From Pseudomonas fluorescens (GTDB lineage: Bacteria > Pseudomonadota > Gammaproteobacteria > Pseudomonadales > Pseudomonadaceae), in the NCBI RefSeq assembly GCF_900215245.1, contig NZ_LT907842.1, positions 2,852,001 to 2,916,000 on the forward strand: a stretch of DNA of 64,000 bases. Direction: 5' to 3'. The notes beneath the pieces were generated by a model. That model was given only the letters and a program-made list of their open reading frames with translations. It had not been told where the DNA came from and made no database searches. A program made the translations under genes and the position numbers. Shown one piece after another: positions 16,560 to 25,173 of this stretch (position 1 is its first letter; the number at the start of each line of letters is the position of its first letter).

Positions 16560-17090
16560 CTACAGGTCCTGCAGAATGTCCGCCATGTCGTCGGCGTGTT
16601 CTTCTTCCTGGGCCAGGATGTCTTCGAAGATGCGACGCGTGGTCGGGTCTTTGTCGCCGATGTACTGGATGATTTCACGGTAGCTGTCCACCGCAATCCG
16701 CTCGGCAACCAAGTCTTCGTAGACCATTTCCTTCAAGCTGTTGCCGGCCACGTATTGTGCGTGGGAGTTCTTCGACAGCAGGTCCGGGTTGAACTCCGGC
16801 TCGCCGCCCAGCTGCACGATGCGCTCGGCCAGTTTGTCGGCATGCTCGGCTTCCTGGGTCGCGTGTTCGAGGAACTCATCGGCGGCGACGCTGGCTTTCA
16901 GGCCGTTGGCCATGAAGTAGTGACGCTTATAACGCAGCACGCAGACCAGTTCGGTGGCCAGCGACGCGTTGAGCAGGCGGATAATTTCCTCGCGATCAGC
17001 GTCGTAGCCTTCGGTCACGGCGCCGTTTTCGACGTTCTGACGGGCGCGTGAGCGCAGGGTCGCAACGTCAGTCAAATGTGCTTCAGTCAT
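16560..17090 (-). CDS. Bacterioferritin/ferritin-like iron-storage protein
   Basis: 176 residues. A four-helix ferritin-like domain starts near residue 33, with ferroxidase-type ligands in LATELVCVLRYKRHYF (Glu), EHATQEAEHADKL (Glu, His) and LAQEEEHADDM (Glu, His). The ATG has AGGAG seven bases upstream. The N-terminal ~30 residues are longer than in classical Bfr. The heme-ligand methionine of classical Bfr is not obvious, so this could be a Dps-like or Bfr-like subgroup. It should oxidise and store Fe2+ in the cytosol. It is monocistronic. Confidence 0.85.
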   Translation of the reverse strand: MTEAHLTDVATLRSRARQNVENGAVTEGYDADREEIIRLLNASLATELVCVLRYKRHYFMANGLKASVAADEFLEHATQEAEHADKLAERIVQLGGEPEFNPDLLSKNSHAQYVAGNSLKEMVYEDLVAERIAVDSYREIIQYIGDKDPTTRRIFEDILAQEEEHADDMADILQDL

Positions 17091-17188
17091 CTCAATCTCC
17101 TGGTGCTAATCCGGTTTTGCGCCACGCTCTGCCGGCGTGATCGCTCCAAGTTGTGAGTGTTCGACGACGCAAAAAGTTTTATCGGATT

Positions 17189-18088
17189 TCACAACGTGTG
17201 GCCGGACCGCTTCGCCTCCTCCTGTACCCACTGGAAAAACGCTCGCACCGGGGGATGCCGTTCCCGCCCCGGCACACACAGCGCGCTGTAGCCGGCGCCG
17301 CCGACGCTGATCTGCGGCCGATAGGGCACCAGCAAACCGCTGGCAACGCTTTGCGACACCAGAATGTTGCTCGCCAGCACCAGCCCCTGGCCGGCAATCG
17401 CCGCCTGCAGTGCGTAGTGTTCCTCATCGTATTCACGCACAGGCAGCGTGTGGTCCAGCCACGTCTCCTCGGCTTTGTCGCACCAGGCCTGCCAGCCCAG
17501 GGCGTAAAGCTGCGCGTTGTGCCAGCGCACGCTGATGAGCGTCGGCACCTGAGTGCTGGCGCGCGCGACCTGCTCGGGCGAGCCATACACCGCAAAACAC
17601 TCGTCGAACAGGCATTGCCCATACAGGTTGGGGTAGTCGCCAATGCTGTAGCGAATCACCAGATCGACGCTGGCATCCTGCTGGAGGTCGACGACCTCGC
17701 ACTGGGTGTCCAGGCGCAGGTTGATGTCCGTGTGGGCCGCGTAGAAGCGACCCAGCCGTGGCACCAGCCATAGCGCCGCAAACGCCGGTGTGGTGGAGAC
17801 CGTCAGGTGCCCGGCGCTGCGTTGCGGGCGCAGGGTGTCGAGGCTTTGCGCCACGTCCAGCAAGGCACCATGCACACTGTGAAACAGCCGTTCGCCGCCT
17901 TCGGTCAGGCGCACCTGGCGTGGCAGGCGTTCGAAGAGCGGCACGCCCAGCCAGGTTTCCAGGGCGCGAATCTGATGCGATACCGCCGTGGGCGTCACCG
18001 ACAGTTCCTGGGCCGCAGCCTTGAAGCTCAACAGGCGTGAGGCTGACTCAAAGGTGCGCAGGGCGGTTAGGGGCAGCGAGGCAAACAT
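17189..18088 (-). CDS. LysR-family transcriptional regulator
   Basis: 299 residues with the LysR N-terminal winged helix-turn-helix (LPLTALRTFESASRLLSFKA to SHQIRALE, residues ~6-45; motif AAQELSVTPTAVSHQIRALE) and a C-terminal effector domain. The sequence resembles the GcvA-type subgroup. It is divergently transcribed from the oxidoreductase gene at 18225, with a palindrome in between, so it probably regulates that gene and itself. The inducer is unknown. Confidence 0.9.
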   Translation of the reverse strand: MFASLPLTALRTFESASRLLSFKAAAQELSVTPTAVSHQIRALETWLGVPLFERLPRQVRLTEGGERLFHSVHGALLDVAQSLDTLRPQRSAGHLTVSTTPAFAALWLVPRLGRFYAAHTDINLRLDTQCEVVDLQQDASVDLVIRYSIGDYPNLYGQCLFDECFAVYGSPEQVARASTQVPTLISVRWHNAQLYALGWQAWCDKAEETWLDHTLPVREYDEEHYALQAAIAGQGLVLASNILVSQSVASGLLVPYRPQISVGGAGYSALCVPGRERHPPVRAFFQWVQEEAKRSGHTL

Positions 18089-18099
18089 GTTGTCTCCAC

Positions 18100-18118
18100 G
18101 GATGAAATAGATTCATCC
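18100..18118. promoter_or_regulatory. Palindrome in the LysR/oxidoreductase divergent promoter
   Basis: GGATGAA-ATAGA-TTCATCC is a perfect 7+7 inverted repeat with a 5-bp spacer, 12 bp from the lysR start. It contains ATGAA-N5-TTCAT, resembling a LysR half-site pair. A further GATTCAT half-site is at ~18162. Confidence 0.6.
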
Positions 18119-18224
18119 AAGTTAACTATTGCTCATTTGTCGGTCAGGGCGAGCAACTCTAGATTCATAAGCAAGAGCGGCGGCCATCCAGGCTGCCTGA
18201 GTGTATCCCCTGAAGGTTGAACAG

Positions 18225-18866
18225 ATGAAAAAAATGCTAGTGGTTCATGCCAGCCCACGCGGCGAGCGCTCCCACTCTCGGCGCCTGGCCGAATCGTTTC
18301 TCGAGGCCTGGCAGGCGGCTAATCCCGATGCACAGATCACCCGGCGCGAAGTCGGCCGGGCCTTCATCCCGCATGTGACCGAGGCGTTTGTCGCAGCGAA
18401 TTTCTACCCCGAACCGCAATCCCTGCCCAAGGTCATGAAGGCCGACCTGCAATTGAGCGATGAGCTGGTCGGCGAGCTGATCGAACATGAGCTGCTGGTG
18501 ATCTCCTTGCCGCTGTACAACTTTGGCGTGCCCAGCGGCCTCAAGGCCTGGATCGACCAGATCGTACGCCTGGGCCTGACCTTCGACATCCGCCAAGACA
18601 GCCAGGGCATCGCGCAATACCAGGCGTTGCTCAACGGCAAGCGCGCACTGATCATCACCAGCCGTGGTGGTAACGGGTTCGGCCCAGGCGGCGAAAACGA
18701 AGGGATGAACCATGCCGACCCGCACCTGCGTACGGTGCTGGGTTACATCGGCATCGATGACGTTCGGGTGATTGCCGCCGAGGGTGAGGAGTCGGACAAA
18801 AGCGTGTTCCTGCGCGGCTGTGACGAGGCCGAGCGTCAGTTACGTGACTTGGCAGGGCATTTTTAA
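18225..18866 (+). CDS. FMN-dependent NAD(P)H quinone/azo reductase family protein
   Basis: 213 residues from ATG 18225; the GTG at 18201 precedes the AAGG ribosome site. A flavodoxin-like fold is shown by the phosphate-binding start [20 protein letters not shown] (residues ~4-25), the core [20 protein letters not shown] near residue 100, and [11 protein letters not shown] near 150. Relatives are AzoR/AcpD and MdaB, which carry out two-electron reduction of quinones or azo compounds using FMN. Its divergent LysR neighbour is the likely regulator. The substrate is not predictable. Confidence 0.85.
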   Translation: MKKMLVVHASPRGERSHSRRLAESFLEAWQAANPDAQITRREVGRAFIPHVTEAFVAANFYPEPQSLPKVMKADLQLSDELVGELIEHELLVISLPLYNFGVPSGLKAWIDQIVRLGLTFDIRQDSQGIAQYQALLNGKRALIITSRGGNGFGPGGENEGMNHADPHLRTVLGYIGIDDVRVIAAEGEESDKSVFLRGCDEAERQLRDLAGHF

Positions 18867-18943
18867 CCGGCCTCGGTCATGGGGCGGTCACGTCCAGTGG
18901 GCTAGGATGGCGGTATCGCTTGCCTGATCAGGATGCCCGCCGC

Positions 18944-19834
18944 ATGCCCGAGTCTCTCGCCACGCGTTATCCCCTGGTGCTGGTGCCCGGTATGCTCGGC
19001 TTCGTGCGCCTGGGGTTGTTTCCCTACTGGTACGGCATCGTCCCGGCGCTGCAAGCGGGTGGCGCGCAGGTGTTTCCCGTGCAGGTGGCACCGCTGGATT
19101 CCAGCGAAGTGCGCGGTGAACAATTGTTGCTGCAGATCGAGCGGATTCGTCGGGACACCGGTGCTGAGAAGGTCAACCTGATCGGCCATAGCCAGGGCTC
19201 CCTGACGGCGCGGTATGCCGCGGCCAAGCGCCCGGAATGGGTGGCGTCGGTGACGTCGGTGGCCGGGCCTAACCAGGGTTCGGAATTGGCGGATTATTTC
19301 CATAGCCACTACCCGCCGGCCAGTTGGAAAGGCCGGCTTGTGAGCGCGCTGTTTCATCTGGCTGCCTGGGTGATGGGGGTGCTGGAAACCGGCTATCGCG
19401 GGCCGCGCTTCAAGGCCGACTTGCAGGCCTCGCACCAGTCCCTGACCTGCGAAGGTGTGGCGCTGTTCAATCGCCAGTTTCCTCAAGGGTTGCCGCAGAC
19501 GTGGGGCGGGCAGGGCGCCGAAGTGGTCAACGGTGTGCGTTATTACTCGTGGTCCGGCACCTTGCAGCCGGGCAAGACCGATCGCGGGCGTAACCTGCTG
19601 GACGGCACGAACCGCAGTTGCCGGTTGTTCGCCCGCAGCTTTGTGCGCGAAAAGGGCCAGTGCGACGGTATGGTCGGGCGCTACAGCTCACACCTGGGGG
19701 TAGTGATTGGTGATGACTACGCCTTGGACCACTTCGATATCGTCAACCAGTCGCTGGGGCTGGTGGGCAAGGGCGCCGAGCCGATTCGGTTGTTTGTCGA
19801 GCATGCGCAGCGGTTGAAGGCTGCCGGGGTTTAG
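18944..19834 (+). CDS. Triacylglycerol lipase-like alpha/beta hydrolase without signal peptide
   Basis: 296 residues from ATG 18944; an in-frame TTG at 18920 adds only eight residues. It aligns well by eye with family I.1 Pseudomonas lipases: PLVLVPGMLGF near residue 10, SSEVRGEQLL near 56, nucleophile Ser83 in G-H-S-Q-G, RYYSWSG near 198, acid Asp241 and His250 in SSHLG. Unlike secreted LipA, the protein begins directly at the first strand with no Sec signal, and no lipase-specific foldase gene is adjacent. It may be cytosolic or leave by a non-Sec route. The fold and triad are clear; the natural substrate is not. Confidence 0.85.
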   Translation: MPESLATRYPLVLVPGMLGFVRLGLFPYWYGIVPALQAGGAQVFPVQVAPLDSSEVRGEQLLLQIERIRRDTGAEKVNLIGHSQGSLTARYAAAKRPEWVASVTSVAGPNQGSELADYFHSHYPPASWKGRLVSALFHLAAWVMGVLETGYRGPRFKADLQASHQSLTCEGVALFNRQFPQGLPQTWGGQGAEVVNGVRYYSWSGTLQPGKTDRGRNLLDGTNRSCRLFARSFVREKGQCDGMVGRYSSHLGVVIGDDYALDHFDIVNQSLGLVGKGAEPIRLFVEHAQRLKAAGV

Positions 19835-19854
19835 CCGGTGGACCGCGTTATCGT

Positions 19855-19942
19855 TCTTCGCGAGCAAGCCCGCTCCCACATTCGACCGAGTGTCACAGTT
19901 GGAATGTGATCGACTGTGGGAGCGAGCTTGCTCGCGAAGGCG
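19855..19942. repeat. REPIN between convergent lipase and EamA genes
   Basis: TTCGCGAGCAAGCCCGCTCC and GTGGGAGCGAGCTTGCTCGC in inverted orientation, ~40-bp spacer. It ends 2 bp before the EamA stop. Confidence 0.87.
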
Positions 19943-19944
19943 GC

Positions 19945-20835
19945 CTATCCGGCAACACGGACCTGGCGGCGAACCGGCGTGGTCCAGCGCTCCGACACAA
20001 TCACCCCGCCCAGCGTCAGCAAGCCGCCGACCAGGTGGTACATGGCCAATTCTTCCTTCAACACCACCGCAGCAATCAACGCGGTAATCAACGGCAGCAG
20101 GTTGAAAAACAACGTGGTGCGGCTTGGCCCCAGGGTCTTCACCGAGTGCATCCACGCCAGCGGCGCGAGCATCGACGCCAGCAAGCAGGCGTACAGCACC
20201 AGCGGAATATTCGCCCAGCCCAGGCCCGCTTTGGTCGAGAACAGGAACAGCGGAAACAGCACCACCACGGCCACCAGCACCTGCAGATACAGCAACACCA
20301 GCGGCGGCAGGCGCAGCTGCCATTTTTTCAGCAGCGTGCTGTAGACCGCGTAGGCCAGGGTGGCGATCAGCATCATGCCGTCGCCCAGGTTGACCCCGTG
20401 TTGCAGCAGCGCGCCCAGGCTGCCGGCCGACACCACCACCACCACGCCGGCGAACGACAGCACCGCGCCGGTCAGTGCGCCAAAGGTCAGGCGCTGGCCG
20501 AGGCTGATAATCGCAGCGGTCAGCGCCATCAACGGCATCAGCGAGAGGATGATGCCCATGTTGGTGGCGCTGGTCAGGGTCGCGGCGTAGTAGGCCAGGC
20601 TTTGATACACGGCCATGCCGAGCACGCCGAGGATGAAGATCTTGCCCAGGTTAGGGCGAATCAGCGGCCAATTGGCAATTACCGGCTTGAGCATGAACGG
20701 GGTAAACAGCAGCGCAGCCAGCAACCAGCGGTAAAAGCCGATTTCAGCGGGGAAGATCGTGCCCACGGCCAATTTGTTGACCACGGTATTGCCGGCCCAG
20801 ATAAAGATGGCCAGCAGGGGATACGCAAATTGCAT
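19945..20835 (-). CDS. EamA/DMT family transporter
   Basis: 296 residues from ATG 20835; the frame upstream to 20946 is hydrophilic and runs into the operator region, so it is rejected. Ten hydrophobic helices form two EamA halves (5+5). The protein starts QFAYPLLAIFIWAGNTVVNK and the second half has the typical PLAWMHSVKTLGPSRTTLFF stretch. Drug/metabolite transporters export amino acids or other small metabolites. It is divergent from an AraC regulator, with three ATCCAGACA half-sites between, which suggests specific regulation. The cargo is unknown. Confidence 0.88.
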   Translation of the reverse strand: MQFAYPLLAIFIWAGNTVVNKLAVGTIFPAEIGFYRWLLAALLFTPFMLKPVIANWPLIRPNLGKIFILGVLGMAVYQSLAYYAATLTSATNMGIILSLMPLMALTAAIISLGQRLTFGALTGAVLSFAGVVVVVSAGSLGALLQHGVNLGDGMMLIATLAYAVYSTLLKKWQLRLPPLVLLYLQVLVAVVVLFPLFLFSTKAGLGWANIPLVLYACLLASMLAPLAWMHSVKTLGPSRTTLFFNLLPLITALIAAVVLKEELAMYHLVGGLLTLGGVIVSERWTTPVRRQVRVAG

Positions 20836-20875
20836 CGAAAGAAACCAAGTGTGTTGATGAGGCAGGATTATCCCC

Positions 20876-20930
20876 TGTCTGGATCGAAGCCTATACTGCG
20901 ATCCAGACAACCGACCTTTATATCCAGACA
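20876..20930. promoter_or_regulatory. Three AraC-type half-sites in the EamA/araC promoter
   Basis: TGTCTGGATCG (20876-20886) is the inverted copy of CGATCCAGACA (20899-20909), an 11+11 repeat with a 12-bp spacer. ATCCAGACA recurs at 20922-20930, exactly 21 bp (two helical turns) after 20901 and 2 bp before the araC ATG. The layout suggests activation of EamA and autorepression of the regulator. Confidence 0.7.
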
Positions 20931-20932
20931 AT

Positions 20933-21721
20933 ATGCCCAGACACACCGTACGCCTCGCGGATTTCCCGCGCCTGCCAAGCCCGGTCTACTTCCGTTACTC
21001 CGATTTCGCGCCTGATACCGAGTGCACGCCGCACCGGCATTTCTGGGGCTCGCTGGACTATTCGGCCAACGGCGTGATGCGCATGGAGGTGGCCGGCAGC
21101 CGCTTTATGTCGCCGCCGCAGTACGCAGTGTGGATCCCGCCGAACACTGAGCACAGCTCCTACAACGCCCAAGCGATTGTGTATCGCTCGGTGGGCCTCG
21201 CCCCGAATCTCTGCGAGCAGTTACCACAGGCGCCGTGCACCTTGGCAATCAGCGAGATTCTCAAGGCGATCCTCGGCGACTTTGCGCTGCGCGATGTCAA
21301 CATCCCGCAAACCGAGGCGGATATCCGCCTGGCCCAAGTGCTGGTGGACCAACTCAAGCAAGCGCCGATTCACGATTGCTTTCTGCCTTATGCACGCCAC
21401 CCCGGGCTGCTCAGTGTGCTCGAAGGCATGCAGGCCGAGCCCGGCGACAACCGCCCGCTGGCGCAATGGGCGGAGCACGTGCACGTGAGCGAACGCACCC
21501 TGGCCCGGCAATTTGTGCGGGAGCTGGGCATGAGCTTTGGCGAATGGCGCCAACGCCTGCGTTACCTCGCCGCCATTGAGGCCCTCGACAGCGAGCGCAG
21601 CGTGCAACATGTGGCATTCGACTTGGGTTACAGCACCGCCTCGGCCTTCATCGCCATGTTCCAACGCCACGCGGGCTGCACCCCGGAGCAGTATCGCCGG
21701 TCGAATATTCGCGGCCGCTGA
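20933..21721 (+). CDS. AraC-family transcriptional regulator
   Basis: 262 residues. An N-terminal cupin-type sensor domain (TPHRHFWGSLDYS, residues ~32-44; MSPPQYAVWIPPNTEHSS) is followed by a C-terminal double helix-turn-helix (~165-258) with LAQWAEHVHVSERTLARQF and VAFDLGYSTASAFIAMFQRH. It belongs to the group of AraC regulators often paired with EamA or MFS exporters. The neighbouring exporter and the triple half-site make the exporter its probable target. A half-site sits almost on its own start codon, implying autorepression. Confidence 0.9.
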   Translation: MPRHTVRLADFPRLPSPVYFRYSDFAPDTECTPHRHFWGSLDYSANGVMRMEVAGSRFMSPPQYAVWIPPNTEHSSYNAQAIVYRSVGLAPNLCEQLPQAPCTLAISEILKAILGDFALRDVNIPQTEADIRLAQVLVDQLKQAPIHDCFLPYARHPGLLSVLEGMQAEPGDNRPLAQWAEHVHVSERTLARQFVRELGMSFGEWRQRLRYLAAIEALDSERSVQHVAFDLGYSTASAFIAMFQRHAGCTPEQYRRSNIRGR

Positions 21722-21792
21722 CATGTAACAGGTTTTGACTACACTGCTGCGTAGGCCGTGCCCTTTTGGCACGGTAACAGGGAGAAAACTCC

Positions 21793-22092
21793 ATGAAGAT
21801 GCTGCGTATTCCGTTGTTGATGATGGGCCTGCTGCTGTGTTCCCAAGGCTTCGCCGCTACCGCCCAGCAAAATAAAATGACCACCTGCAATGCTGAAGCC
21901 ACCACCAAGACGCTTAAAGGCGATGACCGCAAGGCTTTCATGAAGACCTGCCTGTCGGCGCCCGCCGCCAACGACGCCAAGACCTTGACCCCACAGCAGC
22001 AGAAGATGAAGGACTGCAATGCCACGGCGAAAACCAAGGCGTTGACCGGCGATGCGCGTAAGACCTTTATGAGCACTTGCCTCAAAGGCTGA
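21793..22092 (+). CDS. psiF: PsiF repeat-containing periplasmic protein
   Basis: 99 residues. A signal peptide (cut after QGFA, residue ~20) is followed by two PsiF repeats, each ~30 residues, with the pattern K-x-C-N-A-x-A-x-x-K-x-L-x-G-[DE]-x-R-K-x-F-M-[KS]-x-C-L. The four cysteines probably form one disulfide per repeat. GGGAG precedes the ATG. E. coli psiF is phosphate-starvation inducible, but its function is unknown; no Pho box was identified here. Confidence 0.88.
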   Translation: MKMLRIPLLMMGLLLCSQGFAATAQQNKMTTCNAEATTKTLKGDDRKAFMKTCLSAPAANDAKTLTPQQQKMKDCNATAKTKALTGDARKTFMSTCLKG

Positions 22093-22119
22093 CCACGATT
22101 TCGCCAACGCTGGAGCTCA

Positions 22120-22211
22120 AATGTGGGAGCTGGCTTGCCTGCGATAGCATCACCTCGGTAGGCCAGGTAAACCCAGGCGCCTGCATCGCGGGCAAGCCCG
22201 GCTCCCACACT
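22120..22211. repeat. REPIN between psiF and AI-2E permease genes
   Basis: GTGGGAGCTGGCTTGCCTGC and GCGGGCAAGCCCGGCTCCCAC as inverted arms, ~45-bp spacer. Confidence 0.82.
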
Positions 22212-22298
22212 TGATCGCATTCACAACCTGGCCTCTCGCTTGATTCCCTCAAGGCTGGCAGACTGCCCATCCTTTAACGCCGTTCGTTTTGAGGCTGT

Positions 22299-23312
22299 AT
22301 GCCAACGTTTTCTCAGCGTCACGTGTTATTGCTGGTCAGTTGCGTCATCATCTTCGGTGGGTTGTTGCTGGTCTTGCCGCTCAAGCTGCTGCCCAGCCTG
22401 CTGGCCGGCTTGCTGGTCTATGAGCTGGTCAATATGCTCACCCCGCAGTTGCAACGGCTGATCGAAGGCCGGCGCGCGCGTTGGCTGGCGGTGGCATTGC
22501 TCGGCACCTTGATCGTCAGTGTGCTGACCCTGATCTTTGCCGGCGCCATCAGCTTCCTGCTCCACGAAGCTGAAAACCCTGGGGCCTCCCTCGACAAATT
22601 CATGGGCGTGGTCGACCGCGCGCGCGGCCAGTTGCCGCCGTTCCTCGACGCCTACCTGCCCGCCAGCGCCGCCGAGTTTCGCGTGGCCATCGGCGACTGG
22701 CTGAGCAAGCACTTGAGCGAGTTGCAACTGGTCGGCAAAGACGCCGCCCACATGTTCGTCACCCTGCTGATCGGCATGGTGCTCGGCGCCATCATCGCCC
22801 TGCAGCGCGTGCCCGACCTGACCAAGCGCAAACCCCTGGCCGCCGCACTGTTCGACCGCCTGCACCTGCTGGTCCAGGCGTTTCGCAACATCGTCTTCGC
22901 CCAGATCAAGATTGCCGCGCTTAACACCCTGTTCACGGCGATCTTCCTCGCGGTGGTGCTGCCGTTGTGCGGGATTCACCTGCCGTTGACCAAAACCCTG
23001 ATTGTGCTGACCTTCCTGCTCGGCCTGCTGCCGGTGATCGGCAACTTGATGTCGAACACGCTGATCACCATCGTCGCACTGTCGATTTCGATCTGGGTGG
23101 CAGTGGCGGCGCTGGGGTATTTGATCGTGATCCACAAGGTCGAGTACTTCCTCAACGCGCGCATCGTAGGCGGGCAGATCAGTGCCAAGTCGTGGGAGTT
23201 GTTGCTGGCGATGCTGGTGTTTGAAGCCGCATTCGGTCTGCCAGGCGTGGTGGCGGGGCCGATTTATTATGCGTATTTGAAGAGTGAGCTGAAGCTCGGC
23301 GGGATGGTTTGA
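22299..23312 (+). CDS. AI-2E family transporter (PerM-like permease)
   Basis: 337 residues with about seven hydrophobic segments: two at the N-terminus (LLLVSCVIIFGGLLLVLPLK; LLAGLLVYELVNML), a central soluble loop ~90-160, and a C-terminal cluster with LLGLLPVIGNLMSN and LPGVVAGPIYYAYLK, features of the UPF0118/AI-2E family. Members include TqsA (autoinducer-2 export) and Na+/H+ antiporters, so the substrate is not safely predicted. GAGG precedes the ATG. It stands alone and is convergent with yegD across a REPIN. Confidence 0.85.
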   Translation: MPTFSQRHVLLLVSCVIIFGGLLLVLPLKLLPSLLAGLLVYELVNMLTPQLQRLIEGRRARWLAVALLGTLIVSVLTLIFAGAISFLLHEAENPGASLDKFMGVVDRARGQLPPFLDAYLPASAAEFRVAIGDWLSKHLSELQLVGKDAAHMFVTLLIGMVLGAIIALQRVPDLTKRKPLAAALFDRLHLLVQAFRNIVFAQIKIAALNTLFTAIFLAVVLPLCGIHLPLTKTLIVLTFLLGLLPVIGNLMSNTLITIVALSISIWVAVAALGYLIVIHKVEYFLNARIVGGQISAKSWELLLAMLVFEAAFGLPGVVAGPIYYAYLKSELKLGGMV

Positions 23313-23540
23313 CCCAATCGCATCGTCAGGCAGGCTGCTGAATGTGCAGAGGCCTTCTGAACCGTGATTTGGCAGGTCGCCAAACCGGGTCGCTTTTTGG
23401 GCGACGGGCGGACTGTTGGCGTTATTGATCAAATGGTGCAAGGCCTCGGATGGGCTCGTTACAACATTCAGGGTAAGGCGAAGTCAGTGTGTGGAAGACG
23501 GCCTTTGTGGCGACCGGGATTTCGCGTGTAAGCAGGTCTA

Positions 23541-23635
23541 AATGTGGGAGCGGGCTTGCTCGCGAAGGCGGTGGTTCAGTCGATACTTACTTCGACTGAC
23601 ACTCCGCTATCGCGAGCAAGCCCGCTCCCACATTT
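23541..23635. repeat. REPIN in the AI-2E/yegD gap
   Basis: GTGGGAGCGGGCTTGCTCGC and GCGAGCAAGCCCGCTCCCAC are perfect inverted arms. The whole gap (23313-23666) holds only this element and ~230 bp upstream of it in which I see no gene. It is the last REP before a REP-free stretch reaching to 40.2 kb. Confidence 0.9.
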
Positions 23636-23666
23636 GGTTTTTCAGCGTTGGTGAGAGTGGGGCACG

Positions 23667-24935
23667 TCAGGAGCCGTAGCGCTTGCTCGCTTCAATCGCC
23701 AAACCGCTGCCAATGCTGCCGAAGATGTTCCCTTCCACATGCCGGGCATTCGGCAACATCGCCGAGATGCTGTGGCGCAGTGCCGGAATGCCGCTGGAAC
23801 CGCCGGTGAAGAACACCGTGTCCACTTGGGCAACGTCCACCGAGGCGTCGGTCAGCAATTGCGTGACGCTGTTGCGCACGCGCTCGAGCAAGCCATCAAT
23901 CGCGGACTCGAACAGTGTGCGGCTCAGGTCCACGCTCAACCCGGGTTCAACCCGGTCCAGCAGCACGTGGCGGCTGTCTTCGTGGGTCAGCTGGATCTTG
24001 GTTTCTTCCACTTCCATCGCCAGCCAGTGCCCGGCGCGCTGTTCGATCAGCTTGAACAGGCGGTCGATGCCGCCGGTGTCTTCGATGTCGTAGCGCATGC
24101 TGCCCAGGGCCAGCTGGGATTTTTGCGAGTACACCGAGTTGATGGTGTGCCAGGTGGCCAGGTTCATGTGGTGGCTGGTCGGCATATAGGCACCGCTTTT
24201 CATGCGGCTGCCGTAGCCGAACAGCGGCATCATGCCGGCCAGCGAGAGTTGTTTGTCGAAGTCGGTACCACCGATGTGCACGCCGCCGGTGGCGAGGATG
24301 TCGCTTTGGCGGTTGTCGTTGTGACGGCGGTCCGGGGACAGGCGTACCAGCGAGAAGTCGGACGTACCACCGCCAATGTCGACAATGAGCACAAGCTCTT
24401 CTTTCTCGATGGTGGACTCGTAGTCGAAGGCCGCTGCAATCGGTTCGTACTGGAACGAGATGTCCTTGAAGCCGATCTTGCGCGCCACGTCGACCAGGGT
24501 ATTTTCCGCTTCCTGGTCGGCCATCGGGTCGTCATCGACAAAGAACACCGGGCGGCCCAGGACCACTTCTTCGAACTCGCGGCCGGCGGTGGTTTCAGCG
24601 CGGCTTTTGAGTTGGCCGATAAACAGCGCCAGCAGGTCGGTGAAGGGCATGGCCGTGCCGAGCACGCTGGTGTCGTGCTTGATCAGCTTGGAACCCAGCA
24701 GGCTCTTGAGCGAGCGCATCAGCCGGCCTTCGTAGTTTTCCAGGTATTCGTGCAGCGCCATTCGACCGTACACCGGGCGACGCTCCTCGAAGTTGAAGAA
24801 CACCACCGACGGCAATGTGATCTTGTCGTCCTCCAGCGCAATAAGCGTCTCCTCGCCGGGGCGGATCCAGCCGACGGTGGAGTTGGACGTGCCAAAGTCG
24901 ATGCCGCAGGCACGGGCTGGGGATGGGTTTTTCAT
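23667..24935 (-). CDS. yegD: Hsp70-family protein YegD
   Basis: 422 residues from ATG 24935; the frame extension to 25007 has no start support. Only the actin-like ATPase domain of Hsp70 is present: phosphate-1 GIDFGTSNSTVGW near residue 10, phosphate-2 LIVDIGGGTSDFSLVRL near 180, and the adenosine motif FFTGGSSGIPALR near 385. The substrate-binding lid is missing, as in E. coli YegD. Probably a divergent chaperone ATPase of unknown client. It is divergent from the J-domain gene cbpA, which hints at a functional pair, although YegD-type proteins have no proven J-partner. Confidence 0.9.
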   Translation of the reverse strand: MKNPSPARACGIDFGTSNSTVGWIRPGEETLIALEDDKITLPSVVFFNFEERRPVYGRMALHEYLENYEGRLMRSLKSLLGSKLIKHDTSVLGTAMPFTDLLALFIGQLKSRAETTAGREFEEVVLGRPVFFVDDDPMADQEAENTLVDVARKIGFKDISFQYEPIAAAFDYESTIEKEELVLIVDIGGGTSDFSLVRLSPDRRHNDNRQSDILATGGVHIGGTDFDKQLSLAGMMPLFGYGSRMKSGAYMPTSHHMNLATWHTINSVYSQKSQLALGSMRYDIEDTGGIDRLFKLIEQRAGHWLAMEVEETKIQLTHEDSRHVLLDRVEPGLSVDLSRTLFESAIDGLLERVRNSVTQLLTDASVDVAQVDTVFFTGGSSGIPALRHSISAMLPNARHVEGNIFGSIGSGLAIEASKRYGS

Positions 24936-25020
24936 GTCTATCGGGTTCCGGTTGCAAAACGGCCGCGCAGTGTATGCCAGTCGAAGGCGGATGCGTAGGC
25001 CAACCATCCGTTAAATCGTG

Positions 25021-25048
25021 CTTGAAAGTGAGGGATTCGCCCCCACAT
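25021..25048 (+). promoter_or_regulatory. Sigma-32 (RpoH) heat-shock promoter of cbpA
   Basis: CTTGAAA-N13-CCCCACAT matches the sigma-32 consensus (CTTGAAA, 11-16 bp, CCCCATNT) with one or two deviations in the -10. It points toward cbpA, leaving a ~120-nt leader. Confidence 0.7.
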
Positions 25049-25173
25049 CTGATGCATACGGCAAGCGCCGATAACACTTTGACGCACCCCCAGGCCACAA
25101 GACTCAACAAGTGCAAAGCAGCGCACGTTGTGCCTCAGGTTGTGCGATCTCGATTAAGGATGGTGAACCGCCG

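Noticed and set aside
19906..21015. 369-aa frame opposite the EamA gene, running into araC
   Set aside because: His/Gln/Arg-rich antisense translation; conflicts with two clear genes.
22326..23441. 371-aa frame opposite the AI-2E permease
   Set aside because: Antisense shadow with Asp/Gln/His bias and no domain.
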